Assembly: GCA_004796425.1 (NCBI GenBank)
Contig: QZLB01000089.1
Coordinates: 1-37,262 of the forward strand
Source of the DNA: Desulfobulbaceae bacterium
GTDB lineage: Bacteria; Desulfobacterota; Desulfobulbia; Desulfobulbales; Desulfocapsaceae
DNA: 37,262 bases
Direction: 5' to 3'
Every line of letters begins with the position of its first letter. The first letter of the stretch is position 1. Of the stretch, positions 9,068 through 17,057 are shown in pieces. Below the pieces are notes generated by a model that saw nothing but the letters and a program-made list of their open reading frames with translations, did no database searches and had not been told where the DNA came from. The position numbers were made by a program, and so were the translations under genes.

Positions 9068-9751
9068 ATGACTCAAACCATCGATATCTATTGCGAAAGA
9101 ATTGGCTCTGGTTTCTGGGCTGAGCCTGTGAACGCTCTGACAAATCTTTCGTTTTTCATTGCTGCCACCATGGTTTTTCTCCTGGCCCGAAAAAGATCTG
9201 TATCCACTTTGGATATTGACCTGCTCATCATCCTGCTCTTGTGTATCGGTATTGGAAGTTCCCTGTTTCATACCTTTGCAACCCCTCTTGCAGCGGCTGC
9301 TGATGTTCTACCCATCATGCTTTTCCAGATCACTTTTTTGCTCAGCTACTCCGTGCGAGTCATGAAGCTCGGTATCATGAAGAGCATGCTACTCTTACTG
9401 TTATTTTTCTTTTTGATCGTACTCTTTGGCCAGTTTCCACAAGTCTGGCTGAATGGGTCATTGGCCTATTTCCCCGCCCTGATTGTACTTCTTTTATTTG
9501 GTATCTCCCATGTTATCAGCCAACGGCCTGAGCGTTGGGTTCTCCTGGGCGCTGCACTGATATTTGGACTCTCACTGGCCTTCAGATCGGTGGATATGTC
9601 GCTTTGTGATCGGTTCGGGATGGGAACTCATTTCATTTGGCACCTGCTAAACGGACTCTGCCTTTACCTGTGCCTACGGGGACTGATTATATCGCTCCAC
9701 TCACTGAACGTTGCCACCATAGAAGTAGAATCCAAGCCCAATCAGAAATAA
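9068..9751 (+). CDS. Ceramidase-family (CREST superfamily) membrane hydrolase
   Basis: The 227-residue protein has about seven hydrophobic segments. Its N-terminus reads YCER...FWAEPVNALTN, the hallmark of the bacterial alkaline-ceramidase-like family. The residues expected to bind zinc and do catalysis in CREST hydrolases are visible: GSSLFHT with His68, Asp79 in ADVLPI, RSVDMSLC (Ser174, Asp176), and GTHFIWH with His188 and His192. Known eukaryotic relatives cleave the amide bond of ceramides; bacterial members have no well-defined substrate, and no sphingolipid genes are visible in this window. The start lacks a strong ribosome binding site. The last 51 bases overlap the 3' end of a convergent CPBP-family gene. 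Confidence 0.85.
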   Translation: MTQTIDIYCERIGSGFWAEPVNALTNLSFFIAATMVFLLARKRSVSTLDIDLLIILLLCIGIGSSLFHTFATPLAAAADVLPIMLFQITFLLSYSVRVMKLGIMKSMLLLLLFFFLIVLFGQFPQVWLNGSLAYFPALIVLLLFGISHVISQRPERWVLLGAALIFGLSLAFRSVDMSLCDRFGMGTHFIWHLLNGLCLYLCLRGLIISLHSLNVATIEVESKPNQK

Positions 9752-10354
9752 AAAGTTGCCATACAAGCCATGCTCAATGGTAACCAGAGCCAACGAATTG
9801 GTCTTTCGGTAGGTGGAGGCGAAGATAAGACCGCCAAAGAAGCTGAGCGTCGGGGCAACCGGATTAATATATAAACAATGGGCATATGCAAACATCACCC
9901 CGCTGGCAATTACCATTTTGGAGCCGGAGCCAAAAAAGTCTTTATAACGCTCGAAGAAGAAGCTGCAGAAAATGAATTCCTGCGGCAGGGCCGACACAAC
10001 CGGGTAGAGCACAAGTAAGAACGGAATGATTTCAGGGCGGTAATGAAACAACCCGAAGAGACGATCAGGATCATAGATCAGGAGAAATAACGTCATCCCG
10101 ACACATGCGATAAGCCAACGAATCAACACCGGCTTAAGATTTTGCCAGCATACCGCCTGCCAGTTCCACAGAGTTCTCAACCGATCCCGGTAAACCAGTC
10201 TCATCACCAGATAACCGTAAATGGTCGCGGCCCAGAGAAATAGAAACATCTGCGGGGCCCATTTGTTCACCATGATGATTCCGGGAACCACAAGGCAGAG
10301 CAGAAAGAACTCAACTCTGAGCACATTTTTATTTCTATAACGCAATGGCAGCAC
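9701..10354 (-). CDS. CPBP-family intramembrane protease-like protein
   Basis: The 217-residue protein has about six hydrophobic segments. The C-terminal half shows the CPBP/Abi motif order: motif 1 at residues 124-130 (PQEFIFC), motif 2 with His159 (FAYAH), and a third motif with His195 (IEHGLYGN). Family members are glutamate-type intramembrane proteases (Rce1 relatives). Here the usual EExxxR is QExxxC, keeping one glutamate (Glu126) but replacing the arginine with Cys130, so activity may be altered. It begins with GTG at 10354. Its 3' end overlaps the convergent ceramidase-like gene by 51 bases, which is unusual for two membrane-protein genes. The family call is good; the substrate is unknown. 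Confidence 0.8.
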   Translation of the reverse strand: MLPLRYRNKNVLRVEFFLLCLVVPGIIMVNKWAPQMFLFLWAATIYGYLVMRLVYRDRLRTLWNWQAVCWQNLKPVLIRWLIACVGMTLFLLIYDPDRLFGLFHYRPEIIPFLLVLYPVVSALPQEFIFCSFFFERYKDFFGSGSKMVIASGVMFAYAHCLYINPVAPTLSFFGGLIFASTYRKTNSLALVTIEHGLYGNFLFLIGLGFYFYGGNVQ

Positions 10355-10407
10355 CTTCTACTGCAGAAGTTGAATTGAGCCAGGGATGCAGCTTTCTCGA
10401 TTATTTA

Positions 10408-10614
10408 CTATTTCGAGCACTCCAGATCAACACTCTGATCGTGTTGATCTGGGAAGAAGCCGTTGAGTTTAAAGTGTTCTGCAAGAAACCTCATCCATCT
10501 TGATCCCTTTTGATTCCCCTGCCAGGTAAGGTATTCGAAGATCAGTTTGCGCTGCTGATCAACGCTGATCTTATTCCATGCTTCCTTTATTGTGTTTAGT
10601 GTTTCCGGGCTCAT
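10408..10614 (-). CDS. Small hypothetical protein
   Basis: This 68-residue product, starting at the ATG at 10614, is preceded by AGGA about 9 bases upstream. An ATG 24 bases further upstream has no ribosome binding site. The sequence is charged and soluble, with a predicted helical first half (SPETLNTIKEAWNKI) and an aromatic, basic centre (LTWQGNQKGSRWMRFL). I do not recognise a family and see no signal peptide or membrane segment. The 3' end carries a perfect 12-base inverted repeat inside the coding frame. The gene lies upstream of the CPBP gene on the same strand with a 53-base gap, so the two could be co-transcribed. Confidence 0.55.
   Translation of the reverse strand: MSPETLNTIKEAWNKISVDQQRKLIFEYLTWQGNQKGSRWMRFLAEHFKLNGFFPDQHDQSVDLECSK
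10422..10452. repeat. Perfect 12-bp inverted repeat with 7-base loop
   Basis: CCAGATCAACAC (10422-10433) and GTGTTGATCTGG (10441-10452) are exact reverse complements around a 7-base loop. The hairpin lies inside the last codons of the small hypothetical gene. No T-run follows on either strand, so it does not look like an ordinary terminator. It could slow the ribosome, protect mRNA or bind a protein. Confidence 0.7.
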
Positions 10615-10841
10615 AATTGTGATCCTGCTGATGTACATTTTTTAAGTTCATGTCTACTCTGGATGATTAGATAACCGCTGATCCCCAATAAATAATTTGA
10701 ATTTCATTAAATTTTTAATAGACCTCACATAAACCAACTTATAAATGGCTACTCATAACATCAGATTCGTTCATTGTTCGATTGGATGAATCAACCCAAA
10801 CAGTGGACAAATGGAGCAGCAATTTATATGGTATCTGCGTC

Positions 10842-11651
10842 ATGTACACTGAACGATTTTTCAAACATGAACACATGCCATTTGCGGAGATCCGCTATTC
10901 ACAGGGCAGCAGAGGCATTTACAAGCCACACTTGCACTCGACTCTGAGTATCGGTGCTGTTGATCAAGGGGTCGTTCGCTACCGAGTCGGCAGTGAGGAG
11001 ACGGACCTGGCCCCTGGAGCATTGGCTATTATCAATCCCGAAATCCTCCACACCTGTAATCCCGTGGGTGGTGAAGAACGAAGTTATTATATGCTTTTCC
11101 TTGATACCTCTTGGTGTTGTCTGGTGCAGGAAACGTTATTTCATAGCCCCGATTTTATTGAACCTTCTGTCATAAAACTGGTCGACACTGCCATTTATGA
11201 TCTTTACTGCCAGACTATGGAACAGTTCATGAATGAGCAGGTTCATTTACAGGAAAAAGAGCAGTTATTATTTGATCTGGTAAGTAAAGTATTCACTCGG
11301 TGCTGTTCTTCTGGTAATCACAAAAATGAGACCCCCCATGACATCAGTTTGCTCAAAGATCTGTTGTCTGAAGACCTGCAAGCGGACTTGACATTGAACA
11401 GTCTAGCCACAAAGCTTGGCACCAACCCCTACACACTGATTCGCCAGTTTAAAAAAATTACCGGCACGACCCCTCACGCTTACCGTATGAATCGCCGTAT
11501 AGAGATGGCGAAGAAACTCTTACGCCAGGGGTGTGAGATTGCTGAGACCGCCCTGGAATGCGGCTTTTTTGACCAGAGCCACCTGCATCGCCACTTCAAA
11601 GCGATGACCACCGTTACCCCCCGAGACTATCAAGTCAATTTTATGCAATAA
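10842..11651 (+). CDS. AraC-family transcriptional regulator
   Basis: The product of about 269 residues has an N-terminal cupin-type AraC ligand domain (start ERFFKHEHMPFAEIRYS, then YKPHLHSTLSIG and a PGALAIINPE turn) and a C-terminal pair of helix-turn-helix motifs (LATKLGTNPYTLIRQFKK, then TALECGFFDQSHLHRHFK). This arrangement is typical of AraC regulators paired with LysE-type exporters, and a LysE gene begins 56 bases downstream on the same strand. It probably activates that exporter in response to an amino acid or related compound. I prefer the ATG at 10842 because homologues begin near this point; a TTG at 10782 would add 20 residues. The ribosome binding site is weak at both. Confidence 0.9.
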   Translation: MYTERFFKHEHMPFAEIRYSQGSRGIYKPHLHSTLSIGAVDQGVVRYRVGSEETDLAPGALAIINPEILHTCNPVGGEERSYYMLFLDTSWCCLVQETLFHSPDFIEPSVIKLVDTAIYDLYCQTMEQFMNEQVHLQEKEQLLFDLVSKVFTRCCSSGNHKNETPHDISLLKDLLSEDLQADLTLNSLATKLGTNPYTLIRQFKKITGTTPHAYRMNRRIEMAKKLLRQGCEIAETALECGFFDQSHLHRHFKAMTTVTPRDYQVNFMQ

Positions 11652-11707
11652 TTAATCAAACAATCCGTCTATGCTCCTGATCAAATTCAGATTAACAGGA
11701 GGACACG

Positions 11708-12316
11708 ATGGAATTTCTTCTCATTGCTTCGGCCCATTTCCTGGCTCTGGTGAGTCCCGGGCCGGACTTTTTTCTGATTGTACAGGCCTCATTACGCATG
11801 CCACTCCGCTATGTTATCGCCTTGTGTGCAGGAATCGCTGTTGCCAACGGAATCTACCTTGGTTTTGCTATCGCCGGACTTGAATTGATACGGGATACTG
11901 GTTGGCTTTTACTGTCATTGAAATATGCAGGTGCTGCTTATCTGCTTTTTCTCGGGTACCTGCTGCTCCGCTCACCAAAACAGCAAATCGAGAATAAGGG
12001 GTCCAAGCGGTTCCTCGACCTGCAACGATTAGACCGGCAGTTCATTGTTGGCTTCATGGCCGCCATCCTCAATCCGAAAAATGCAATCTTCTACCTTTCA
12101 CTCTTTACCGCAATGGTCAGCCCGGAGACCAGTATCACGACCAGATACCTCTATGGGCTGTGGATGATGATGGTGGTCTTTATCTGGGATTGTGGGGTCG
12201 GACTGGTGATTGGCAGGGGTGGTTCCATTGCACTGCGGGGAAATGGAATCTATTACGTTGAGAAACTATCCGGGTGCACCCTGGCAGCATTCGGCATTTT
12301 TCTGCCATTCATCTGA
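11708..12316 (+). CDS. LysE/RhtB-family amino-acid exporter
   Basis: The 202-residue inner membrane protein has about six hydrophobic segments and the family signature near the N-terminus (LVSPGPDFFLIVQAS, about residues 14-28), followed by the glycine-rich second helix (CAGIAVANGIYLG) and the conserved AAILNPKNAIFYLS segment (about 118-131). LysE/RhtB proteins export basic or neutral amino acids or their derivatives. The start is secure: AGGAGGA lies at 11697-11703, four bases before the ATG, the best ribosome binding site in this part of the window. The gene follows an AraC regulator by 56 bases, which supports local control. The exact substrate cannot be read from the sequence. Confidence 0.92.
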   Translation: MEFLLIASAHFLALVSPGPDFFLIVQASLRMPLRYVIALCAGIAVANGIYLGFAIAGLELIRDTGWLLLSLKYAGAAYLLFLGYLLLRSPKQQIENKGSKRFLDLQRLDRQFIVGFMAAILNPKNAIFYLSLFTAMVSPETSITTRYLYGLWMMMVVFIWDCGVGLVIGRGGSIALRGNGIYYVEKLSGCTLAAFGIFLPFI

Positions 12317-12379
12317 GCACAGGATATTAAATTGTTAAAAACTCTGATGAGGATCTGGCTAGCGTAAGGAACCAATCCT

Positions 12380-13396
12380 CTACTCGGCGGTGAGACAATT
12401 CGGATGTAATAGATAACGGGCAAACGCTCCGTATTTCTCCCGCGATTCCCTGCAAGCTGATGGCTCTGCAGGACAGGAGTGTTCCGGATCGATCGCGCTG
12501 ATGCGTCGCATCACCTTATCTTCGATTATTGGGTCCTTATAACTGGAACAGTTATTACCTTCATCCCATGCGGAATCAAGGTAATTTCGCAGATCAAAGG
12601 GGATGCCGATGCGCCATTCTTTAACCCGTTTTTTATACATGAACGAATCTTTGATTCGGGTCGCACACTTCACATACGGTATCGAGAAAAAGCGAGAAAC
12701 AGCATTTTGCAGTGGATCTGGGTGATACTTGCGTACCCGGTTCCAGAAGCGCCATCCATTAAAATTCGCCACCAGATCGCCGTATGAGAAGATCCCTGTA
12801 GTGGCAAGGCCAAACGTACCCTCCTCCTGCGCGATGCCCCATTGCATGGCCGAGAGCAACGGCTGATCCTTGAAACGGGTCAGTTCAAAATACTCCCAGC
12901 CTTCTGCAAAAAAATGGCCAATCTTATCGAGCCCGACCAGCTGTCCGTCCAGATTTACCACGTGGGTAAGTTCCTTTAGGTTCAGGGAAAAACCCTCGAT
13001 ATAATCAATATCCCGATAAATCGAATCGCGTAGCGGCAGATTATAACTCTTGGCTGTCAACAGCTCGCGGAGCTGAACATCAAGGCTATACCCCTTCAAT
13101 CCAAATGAAGCGGTAAGCGACTGGAACAGTGACTTTCTCAACTCGTCGTAGAGAATCTCCTCGTCACAGAACTGATCACTCTCCAGTCGTTTAAAATCGT
13201 TCTGGCGATCGTTCGCATTGACGACCCCTGCCCTGATCCTTTTGTTGATGAGGTAATTTAACTCATTAATGGCATTCTCAAGCTCCACACTCCGAACGGT
13301 TATGGAGTCAACTTCGGCCCCGGAAACCCCAACGACGAAAAACAGCTGCAGGATAAAACCCAGACAAAGCAGTGGTATAAATGAAATGGGTTTCAT
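12380..13396 (-). CDS. Secreted protein of unknown function with DKIGHF motif
   Basis: The 338-residue protein begins with a signal peptide (hydrophobic to about residue 26, cut near VSGA), so it is probably periplasmic or outer-membrane associated. The middle has DKIGHFFAEGWEYF (from Asp157), and further on GIFSYGDLVANFNGWRFW. The DK-x-x-HF pattern resembles that of small periplasmic proteins such as the DUF2279/YfiM group and could hold a metal, but I cannot assign a family. Five cysteines lie in the C-terminal half (for example NNCSSY, HSCPAEPSAC), possibly forming disulfides. It lies 64 bases downstream of a response regulator gene on the same strand, so it may belong to that operon. Confidence 0.75.
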   Translation of the reverse strand: MKPISFIPLLCLGFILQLFFVVGVSGAEVDSITVRSVELENAINELNYLINKRIRAGVVNANDRQNDFKRLESDQFCDEEILYDELRKSLFQSLTASFGLKGYSLDVQLRELLTAKSYNLPLRDSIYRDIDYIEGFSLNLKELTHVVNLDGQLVGLDKIGHFFAEGWEYFELTRFKDQPLLSAMQWGIAQEEGTFGLATTGIFSYGDLVANFNGWRFWNRVRKYHPDPLQNAVSRFFSIPYVKCATRIKDSFMYKKRVKEWRIGIPFDLRNYLDSAWDEGNNCSSYKDPIIEDKVMRRISAIDPEHSCPAEPSACRESREKYGAFARYLLHPNCLTAE

Positions 13397-13460
13397 AAGT
13401 AAAAGGGAAATGAATAGATAATATGAGAGGTGATTTCAGCGTGTCTAAATCTGCTGATAT

Positions 13461-14090
13461 TCAGTAATTTTCTTCATCTTCAAAATCAACCTCGGGGTAG
13501 TACTTATCCAAACATTCTTCACAGACACTGTGACTGAACTTTGCCTCGGAATGTGCCTGGATATAATTCTCCAGACGATTCCAGTAGCCCTGGTCATCAC
13601 GGATCTGTTTACAGTGAGAACAGATCGGTATGATGCCGCTCATCACCTTAATCTGAGCAAGCGCCTGCTCCAGTTCGACAATATAATGGGCACATTTACG
13701 CTCCGCCCTGATCAATCGGGCCATCACCCCAACCCGGGCCCGAAGCTCTCGATTGGAGACAGGGCGTGCTACGTAACCATCGGCACCAACTTCAAGGCCA
13801 TCAGCCTGATCATCGGTTTCGATCTTTCGACCTGAAAGCATCATAATGTAGATTGATTTATATTTATCATCGCTCTTCAACCGATGGCAAACCTCGGTTC
13901 CGAGGATATCGGGTAGTTCCACATCGAGCAGGATAAGGTCCGGCTGTTGGCGCTCAGTCTGTTCAAGACATTCTTGACCGGTTGCCGCTTCCGAGACGTC
14001 GTACCCCTCTTTTTTCATAATCCTGGCCGTCGCAAAAAGTACATCGGGATCGTCGTCTACCACCAATATCCTAATATCTTTATTATTCAT
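13461..14090 (-). CDS. Response regulator with C-terminal Cys4 (PICSHC) module
   Basis: The 209-residue protein has an N-terminal receiver domain (about 5-120) with Asp12/Asp13, phospho-acceptor Asp56 (LLLDVELP) and Ser86. The conserved KP lysine is replaced by Arg109 (VARP). After a coiled-coil linker comes a short module of about 50 residues, PICSHCKQIRDDQGYW ... FSHSVCEEC, with Cys157, Cys160, Cys190 and Cys193 spaced C-x2-C-x29-C-x2-C. This looks like a zinc-binding or redox element. The same module, with identical spacing, ends the PAS protein at 24911-26569. There is no DNA-binding domain, so output is probably by protein contact. The ATG overlaps the end of the upstream histidine kinase gene by 8 bases, which makes the two a cognate pair. 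Confidence 0.9.
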   Translation of the reverse strand: MNNKDIRILVVDDDPDVLFATARIMKKEGYDVSEAATGQECLEQTERQQPDLILLDVELPDILGTEVCHRLKSDDKYKSIYIMMLSGRKIETDDQADGLEVGADGYVARPVSNRELRARVGVMARLIRAERKCAHYIVELEQALAQIKVMSGIIPICSHCKQIRDDQGYWNRLENYIQAHSEAKFSHSVCEECLDKYYPEVDFEDEENY

Positions 14091-15207
14091 TAATCTCTTC
14101 TCGGTTCAGTATTATGGTAAAAATGGTTCCCTGACCAGGGGTACTCTCTACCAGTAATTTCCCCTTATGAGCAGCAATTATTTTATGAGTAATTGCCAAC
14201 CCCAATCCGGTGCTCGCCTCACCAGCCGTTTTCTGACTCCCCCCACGTTTAAAAGGCACAAATAGATCTTTGAGTGTCTGCTCATCAATGCCGGCGCCAC
14301 TGTCAGCAATGATATAGATCAGGTTCGCCTGATCCTGGACAAGCGATACGCTCACCACGGAACCAGATTCTGAATGCTCAACAGCGTTACCTAAAAGATT
14401 ACTCAGCGCCTGTTCGATCTTATCCCCATCCATATCCAGCGGTTCAATAGTCTCATCATGCTTCACGCTGATTATTACCTGTTTCTTTTCAGCCTGTATC
14501 CGAGCCATGGTGAGGCTGTTTTTAAGGGTGTGAATCGGGCAGGTTGCTCGTTTATTGAGTTGAAACTGACCGGCTTCAATCGCACTGACGTCAAGAAAAT
14601 CATCAACCATGTGTTTCATTGATGTCGCAGAGCGGTTAATTGTTTGGAGAAATCCTCGATGTTCCTCATCAAACATTTCATCAACTTCATCAAGTATGAA
14701 CTCCGAATAGGTGAGCACCACCGAAATCGGTTTACGCAAGTCATGGGCGGCCATCCCAAGAAACCTGTTCTTCTCCTCATTGAGCCGGGTCAACTGAATC
14801 GTCTTTTTTGACAGCTCTCTGGTCAAATTATTCAATTCCGTATTCAGCGCCAACACCTCATGCTGCATACGCTCAATCTCCGCCATGTCGAGTCTGCCAT
14901 ACGCCAGGATGTGATCACCAATCTCCCGGAGCGTAAAATAGAGACTTTGCGGCAAACCAGCTCCGCGAGACAGAGTCAGTCGTTGTTCATCATTTGATTT
15001 TAATGCAGTTGCCAAATCAAACTCACCTGAGAAATCAACAATTACCTCTTTGAAGGCAATTCCTTCAAGTTTCCGGTCGAGAAATGCTCTGGTAAACTGA
15101 TTGGTTCTCAGGATCTTGCCATCCGGAGACAGCATAAAAAAGAACAATGGGGCAACCGTGTCGACGTAGTCATATACATCCTTGTAGGTTTGTGTTTCCG
15201 GCTGCAT
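14083..15207 (-). CDS. Soluble histidine kinase, partner of the Cys4 response regulator
   Basis: The 374-residue protein has no membrane segment. The N-terminal 105 residues resemble a PAS-like sensor (LFFFMLSPDGKILRTN), followed by a coiled coil (about 108-148). The HisKA domain has the phospho-acceptor His155 (AAHDLRKP), and the HATPase shows Asn274 (LLGNAVEH), DSGAG at 302-306 and GLGLA at 334-338, so the kinase core is complete. The response regulator gene overlaps its 3' end by 8 bases, which points to a two-component pair made from one transcript. The cytoplasmic sensor suggests an internal signal. The ATG at 15207 has only a weak ribosome binding site. Confidence 0.92.
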   Translation of the reverse strand: MQPETQTYKDVYDYVDTVAPLFFFMLSPDGKILRTNQFTRAFLDRKLEGIAFKEVIVDFSGEFDLATALKSNDEQRLTLSRGAGLPQSLYFTLREIGDHILAYGRLDMAEIERMQHEVLALNTELNNLTRELSKKTIQLTRLNEEKNRFLGMAAHDLRKPISVVLTYSEFILDEVDEMFDEEHRGFLQTINRSATSMKHMVDDFLDVSAIEAGQFQLNKRATCPIHTLKNSLTMARIQAEKKQVIISVKHDETIEPLDMDGDKIEQALSNLLGNAVEHSESGSVVSVSLVQDQANLIYIIADSGAGIDEQTLKDLFVPFKRGGSQKTAGEASTGLGLAITHKIIAAHKGKLLVESTPGQGTIFTIILNREEINE

Positions 15208-15551
15208 ATTTTTAGCTTTGGTTCCCGTTTGTTACCGATGAAATTCTCAGGGAATCTCTCTATCCTCCACAAAAGCCTATCTTTTTTTTGGTCAGTATTC
15301 AAGTTGTTTACGAGATCCACACCACTCTGCTCTGGGGTGTCGTTAAACGATATTTGCTATTCACTTCCTTCAACATCGTTCACACCATATTGCAAATGTG
15401 ACGCGTTATTAACCGAACAATGATCGAAATCAAACAGTTCACTGGTCAAGTAGCCCAATTAAAAACAGTCGTCGATCACAACCAATGGCTGCAAGCCTCC
15501 ACTGTTTCATCAATCATGAAAATACGTTATGTCTTTAACCAATAGTGCCCT
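15208..15551. other. Intergenic region between divergent genes, possible tiny ORF
   Basis: This region separates the histidine kinase (minus) from phnN (plus) and should carry both promoters, but I find no convincing promoter pair. A 41-codon plus-strand frame runs from ATG 15420 to TAG 15545 and stops 6 bases before phnN. It has no ribosome binding site and no recognisable motif. It could be a leader peptide, but support is weak and I do not call it a gene. Confidence 0.35.
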
Positions 15552-16106
15552 ATGAAATTACTGCTGATTGTCGGGCCCAGCGGCGCGGGAAAAGATTCGC
15601 TCTTGCGCGGTGCACGCGAGCATTTTAAAAACCATCCTGCTTTCGCTTTCATCAGGAGATACATTACCAGGCCACCGGACGACAATGAGGATAATTACTA
15701 TATCGATGATCATGGCTTTGCGTTACTTGAGAAATCGAATTTTTTCCTTTCTACCTGGCGGGCCCATGGCAATTGCTATGGAGTCTCTCGTCAGGCGCTT
15801 AATGGGGATTCCAGGGACGTTGCGATTGCGTCTATTTCCCGGACAGCAATTGAAGATTTTCAAAATCAGGATTTTGAGGCAACCACTCTGCTTATCACTG
15901 CTGCTCCTGAAATCCTGCAGCAAAGGCTTGCAGGCCGTGGCCGCGAATCAATTGAGCAAATCAAAGCGCGGTTGCAACGGTCACAACAGCAATTACCGAT
16001 ACACAACTATATCACCTTTGATAACTCTGCCCCACTTCACACGTCCATCTCCAAGTTCAATGCGCTACTGCTGTCTTTCTGCCCTCATTCACACTCAATT
16101 TCTTAA
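15552..16106 (+). CDS. phnN: Ribose 1,5-bisphosphate phosphokinase
   Basis: The 184-residue protein is a guanylate-kinase-like P-loop kinase with Walker A GPSGAGKDS at residues 8-16. The following RRYITRPP segment (about 35-42) is typical of PhnN and distinguishes it from guanylate kinase. The C-terminal half has the LAGRGRE lid region. PhnN phosphorylates ribose 1,5-bisphosphate to PRPP in the C-P lyase pathway of phosphonate use, or more generally salvages this compound. Length fits the family. The next gene (DUF1045) begins 6 bases downstream, the usual pairing in phosphonate clusters. No phnGHIJKLM genes occur in the window, so the core pathway, if present, lies elsewhere. Confidence 0.9.
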   Translation: MKLLLIVGPSGAGKDSLLRGAREHFKNHPAFAFIRRYITRPPDDNEDNYYIDDHGFALLEKSNFFLSTWRAHGNCYGVSRQALNGDSRDVAIASISRTAIEDFQNQDFEATTLLITAAPEILQQRLAGRGRESIEQIKARLQRSQQQLPIHNYITFDNSAPLHTSISKFNALLLSFCPHSHSIS

Positions 16107-16112
16107 TTTATT

Positions 16113-16784
16113 ATGAGAATCGCCCTTTACTGGACACCGAATCTGCTAACTGATCTCTCTCAACAAGCGGCTCAATGGTTCCAGCTTGACCAGAGTCCAA
16201 TTCCAACGCTCAGTGATGAGGCGTTCCGGCAATTACTTTCCGCACCCAATCATTACGGCTTTCATGCAACGATTAAGCCACCGTTTCGTCTCGATAACGG
16301 CTATACACTGGAAGATGTGGAAGAAGCCGTAACACGTTTTACCACAGACCCAGCCAACCATTCGTTTGACCTGCCGCTATTCAAGGTCGCCAGGATCGGG
16401 AATTTTTTCTGTCTGAAACTCCAGGATAACTCACCAACCTTGCAATCATTCGCCCAGAGTGTCGTCCGCCAATTCGATCACTTCAGAAAACCTGCAGAGG
16501 AACATGAAATCGAGCGTCGCCGCTCCGCTGGCTTAACCGAACGACAAGATGAGTTGCTGCTGCAATGGGGATATCCGTATGTGTTTGATGAATTCAGGTT
16601 TCACCTGACACTTACCGGAAAAGTTTCAGACCCCAGCCACTTTACATCGCTTGAAACGGAGATTAATACGCGGTTTGCACCTACGTTAAAGAGTCCTTTT
16701 GCCATCGACTCACTCACACTTTTTCTGCAACACGATAACCAGCCATTCTTCAAATATAAACGGTGGAAGTTACCCACCGTTTGA
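16113..16784 (+). CDS. DUF1045 phosphonate-metabolism protein (2H phosphoesterase fold)
   Basis: The 223-residue protein carries the two H-x-T motifs of the 2H phosphoesterase superfamily: HAT at residues 51-53 (within YGFHATIKPPF) and HLT at 164-166 (within FRFHLTLTGK). Its length and flanking residues fit the DUF1045 proteins found in phosphonate operons. Members of this fold open cyclic phosphates. In C-P lyase clusters lacking PhnP, a DUF1045 protein may replace PhnP in opening the ribose 1,2-cyclic phosphate intermediate; this role is inference here. It starts 6 bases after phnN and is surely co-transcribed with it. Confidence 0.88.
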   Translation: MRIALYWTPNLLTDLSQQAAQWFQLDQSPIPTLSDEAFRQLLSAPNHYGFHATIKPPFRLDNGYTLEDVEEAVTRFTTDPANHSFDLPLFKVARIGNFFCLKLQDNSPTLQSFAQSVVRQFDHFRKPAEEHEIERRRSAGLTERQDELLLQWGYPYVFDEFRFHLTLTGKVSDPSHFTSLETEINTRFAPTLKSPFAIDSLTLFLQHDNQPFFKYKRWKLPTV

Positions 16785-16827
16785 GCATCAAGAGCACTCT
16801 CCTTACATTCTTTTTCCGATTCTTTTT

Positions 16828-16846
16828 CGCAGCTTTTATTGCTGCG
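16828..16846. repeat. Short stem-loop downstream of the phnN pair
   Basis: CGCAGC (16828-16833) pairs with GCTGCG (16841-16846) around a 7-base loop, 44 bases after the DUF1045 stop codon. A T-run precedes rather than follows it on the plus strand, so it is not a classical terminator, but it may mark the transcript end. The rest of 16785-17057 is AT-rich and shows no gene. Confidence 0.35.
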
Positions 16847-17057
16847 CTGAGAAAACTTTGAGCTACTTGTTACAGAGAAAAGTATCCCTTGAAAAAAAAT
16901 CGTTTGCCAATCTTTCTACTTCCGGTTACAAAAAATAACTGAAGCTGTTTAAGATAACCACATAGCTAGCTAAAATAATAAGGTTTTTCACGGATTGCAA
17001 AAATGCTAGACCTGGCCTGCCTCTCCCGTAAATAGACGTACTGGCCACCCTTCGAAT

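Noticed and set aside
15420-15545. 41-codon plus-strand frame just before phnN
   Set aside because: No ribosome binding site and no motif. The position is suggestive of a leader peptide, but evidence is too thin for a gene call.
16828-16846. Stem-loop after DUF1045 as an intrinsic terminator
   Set aside because: The T-run precedes the stem on the plus strand and none follows it, so it does not fit a rho-independent terminator.
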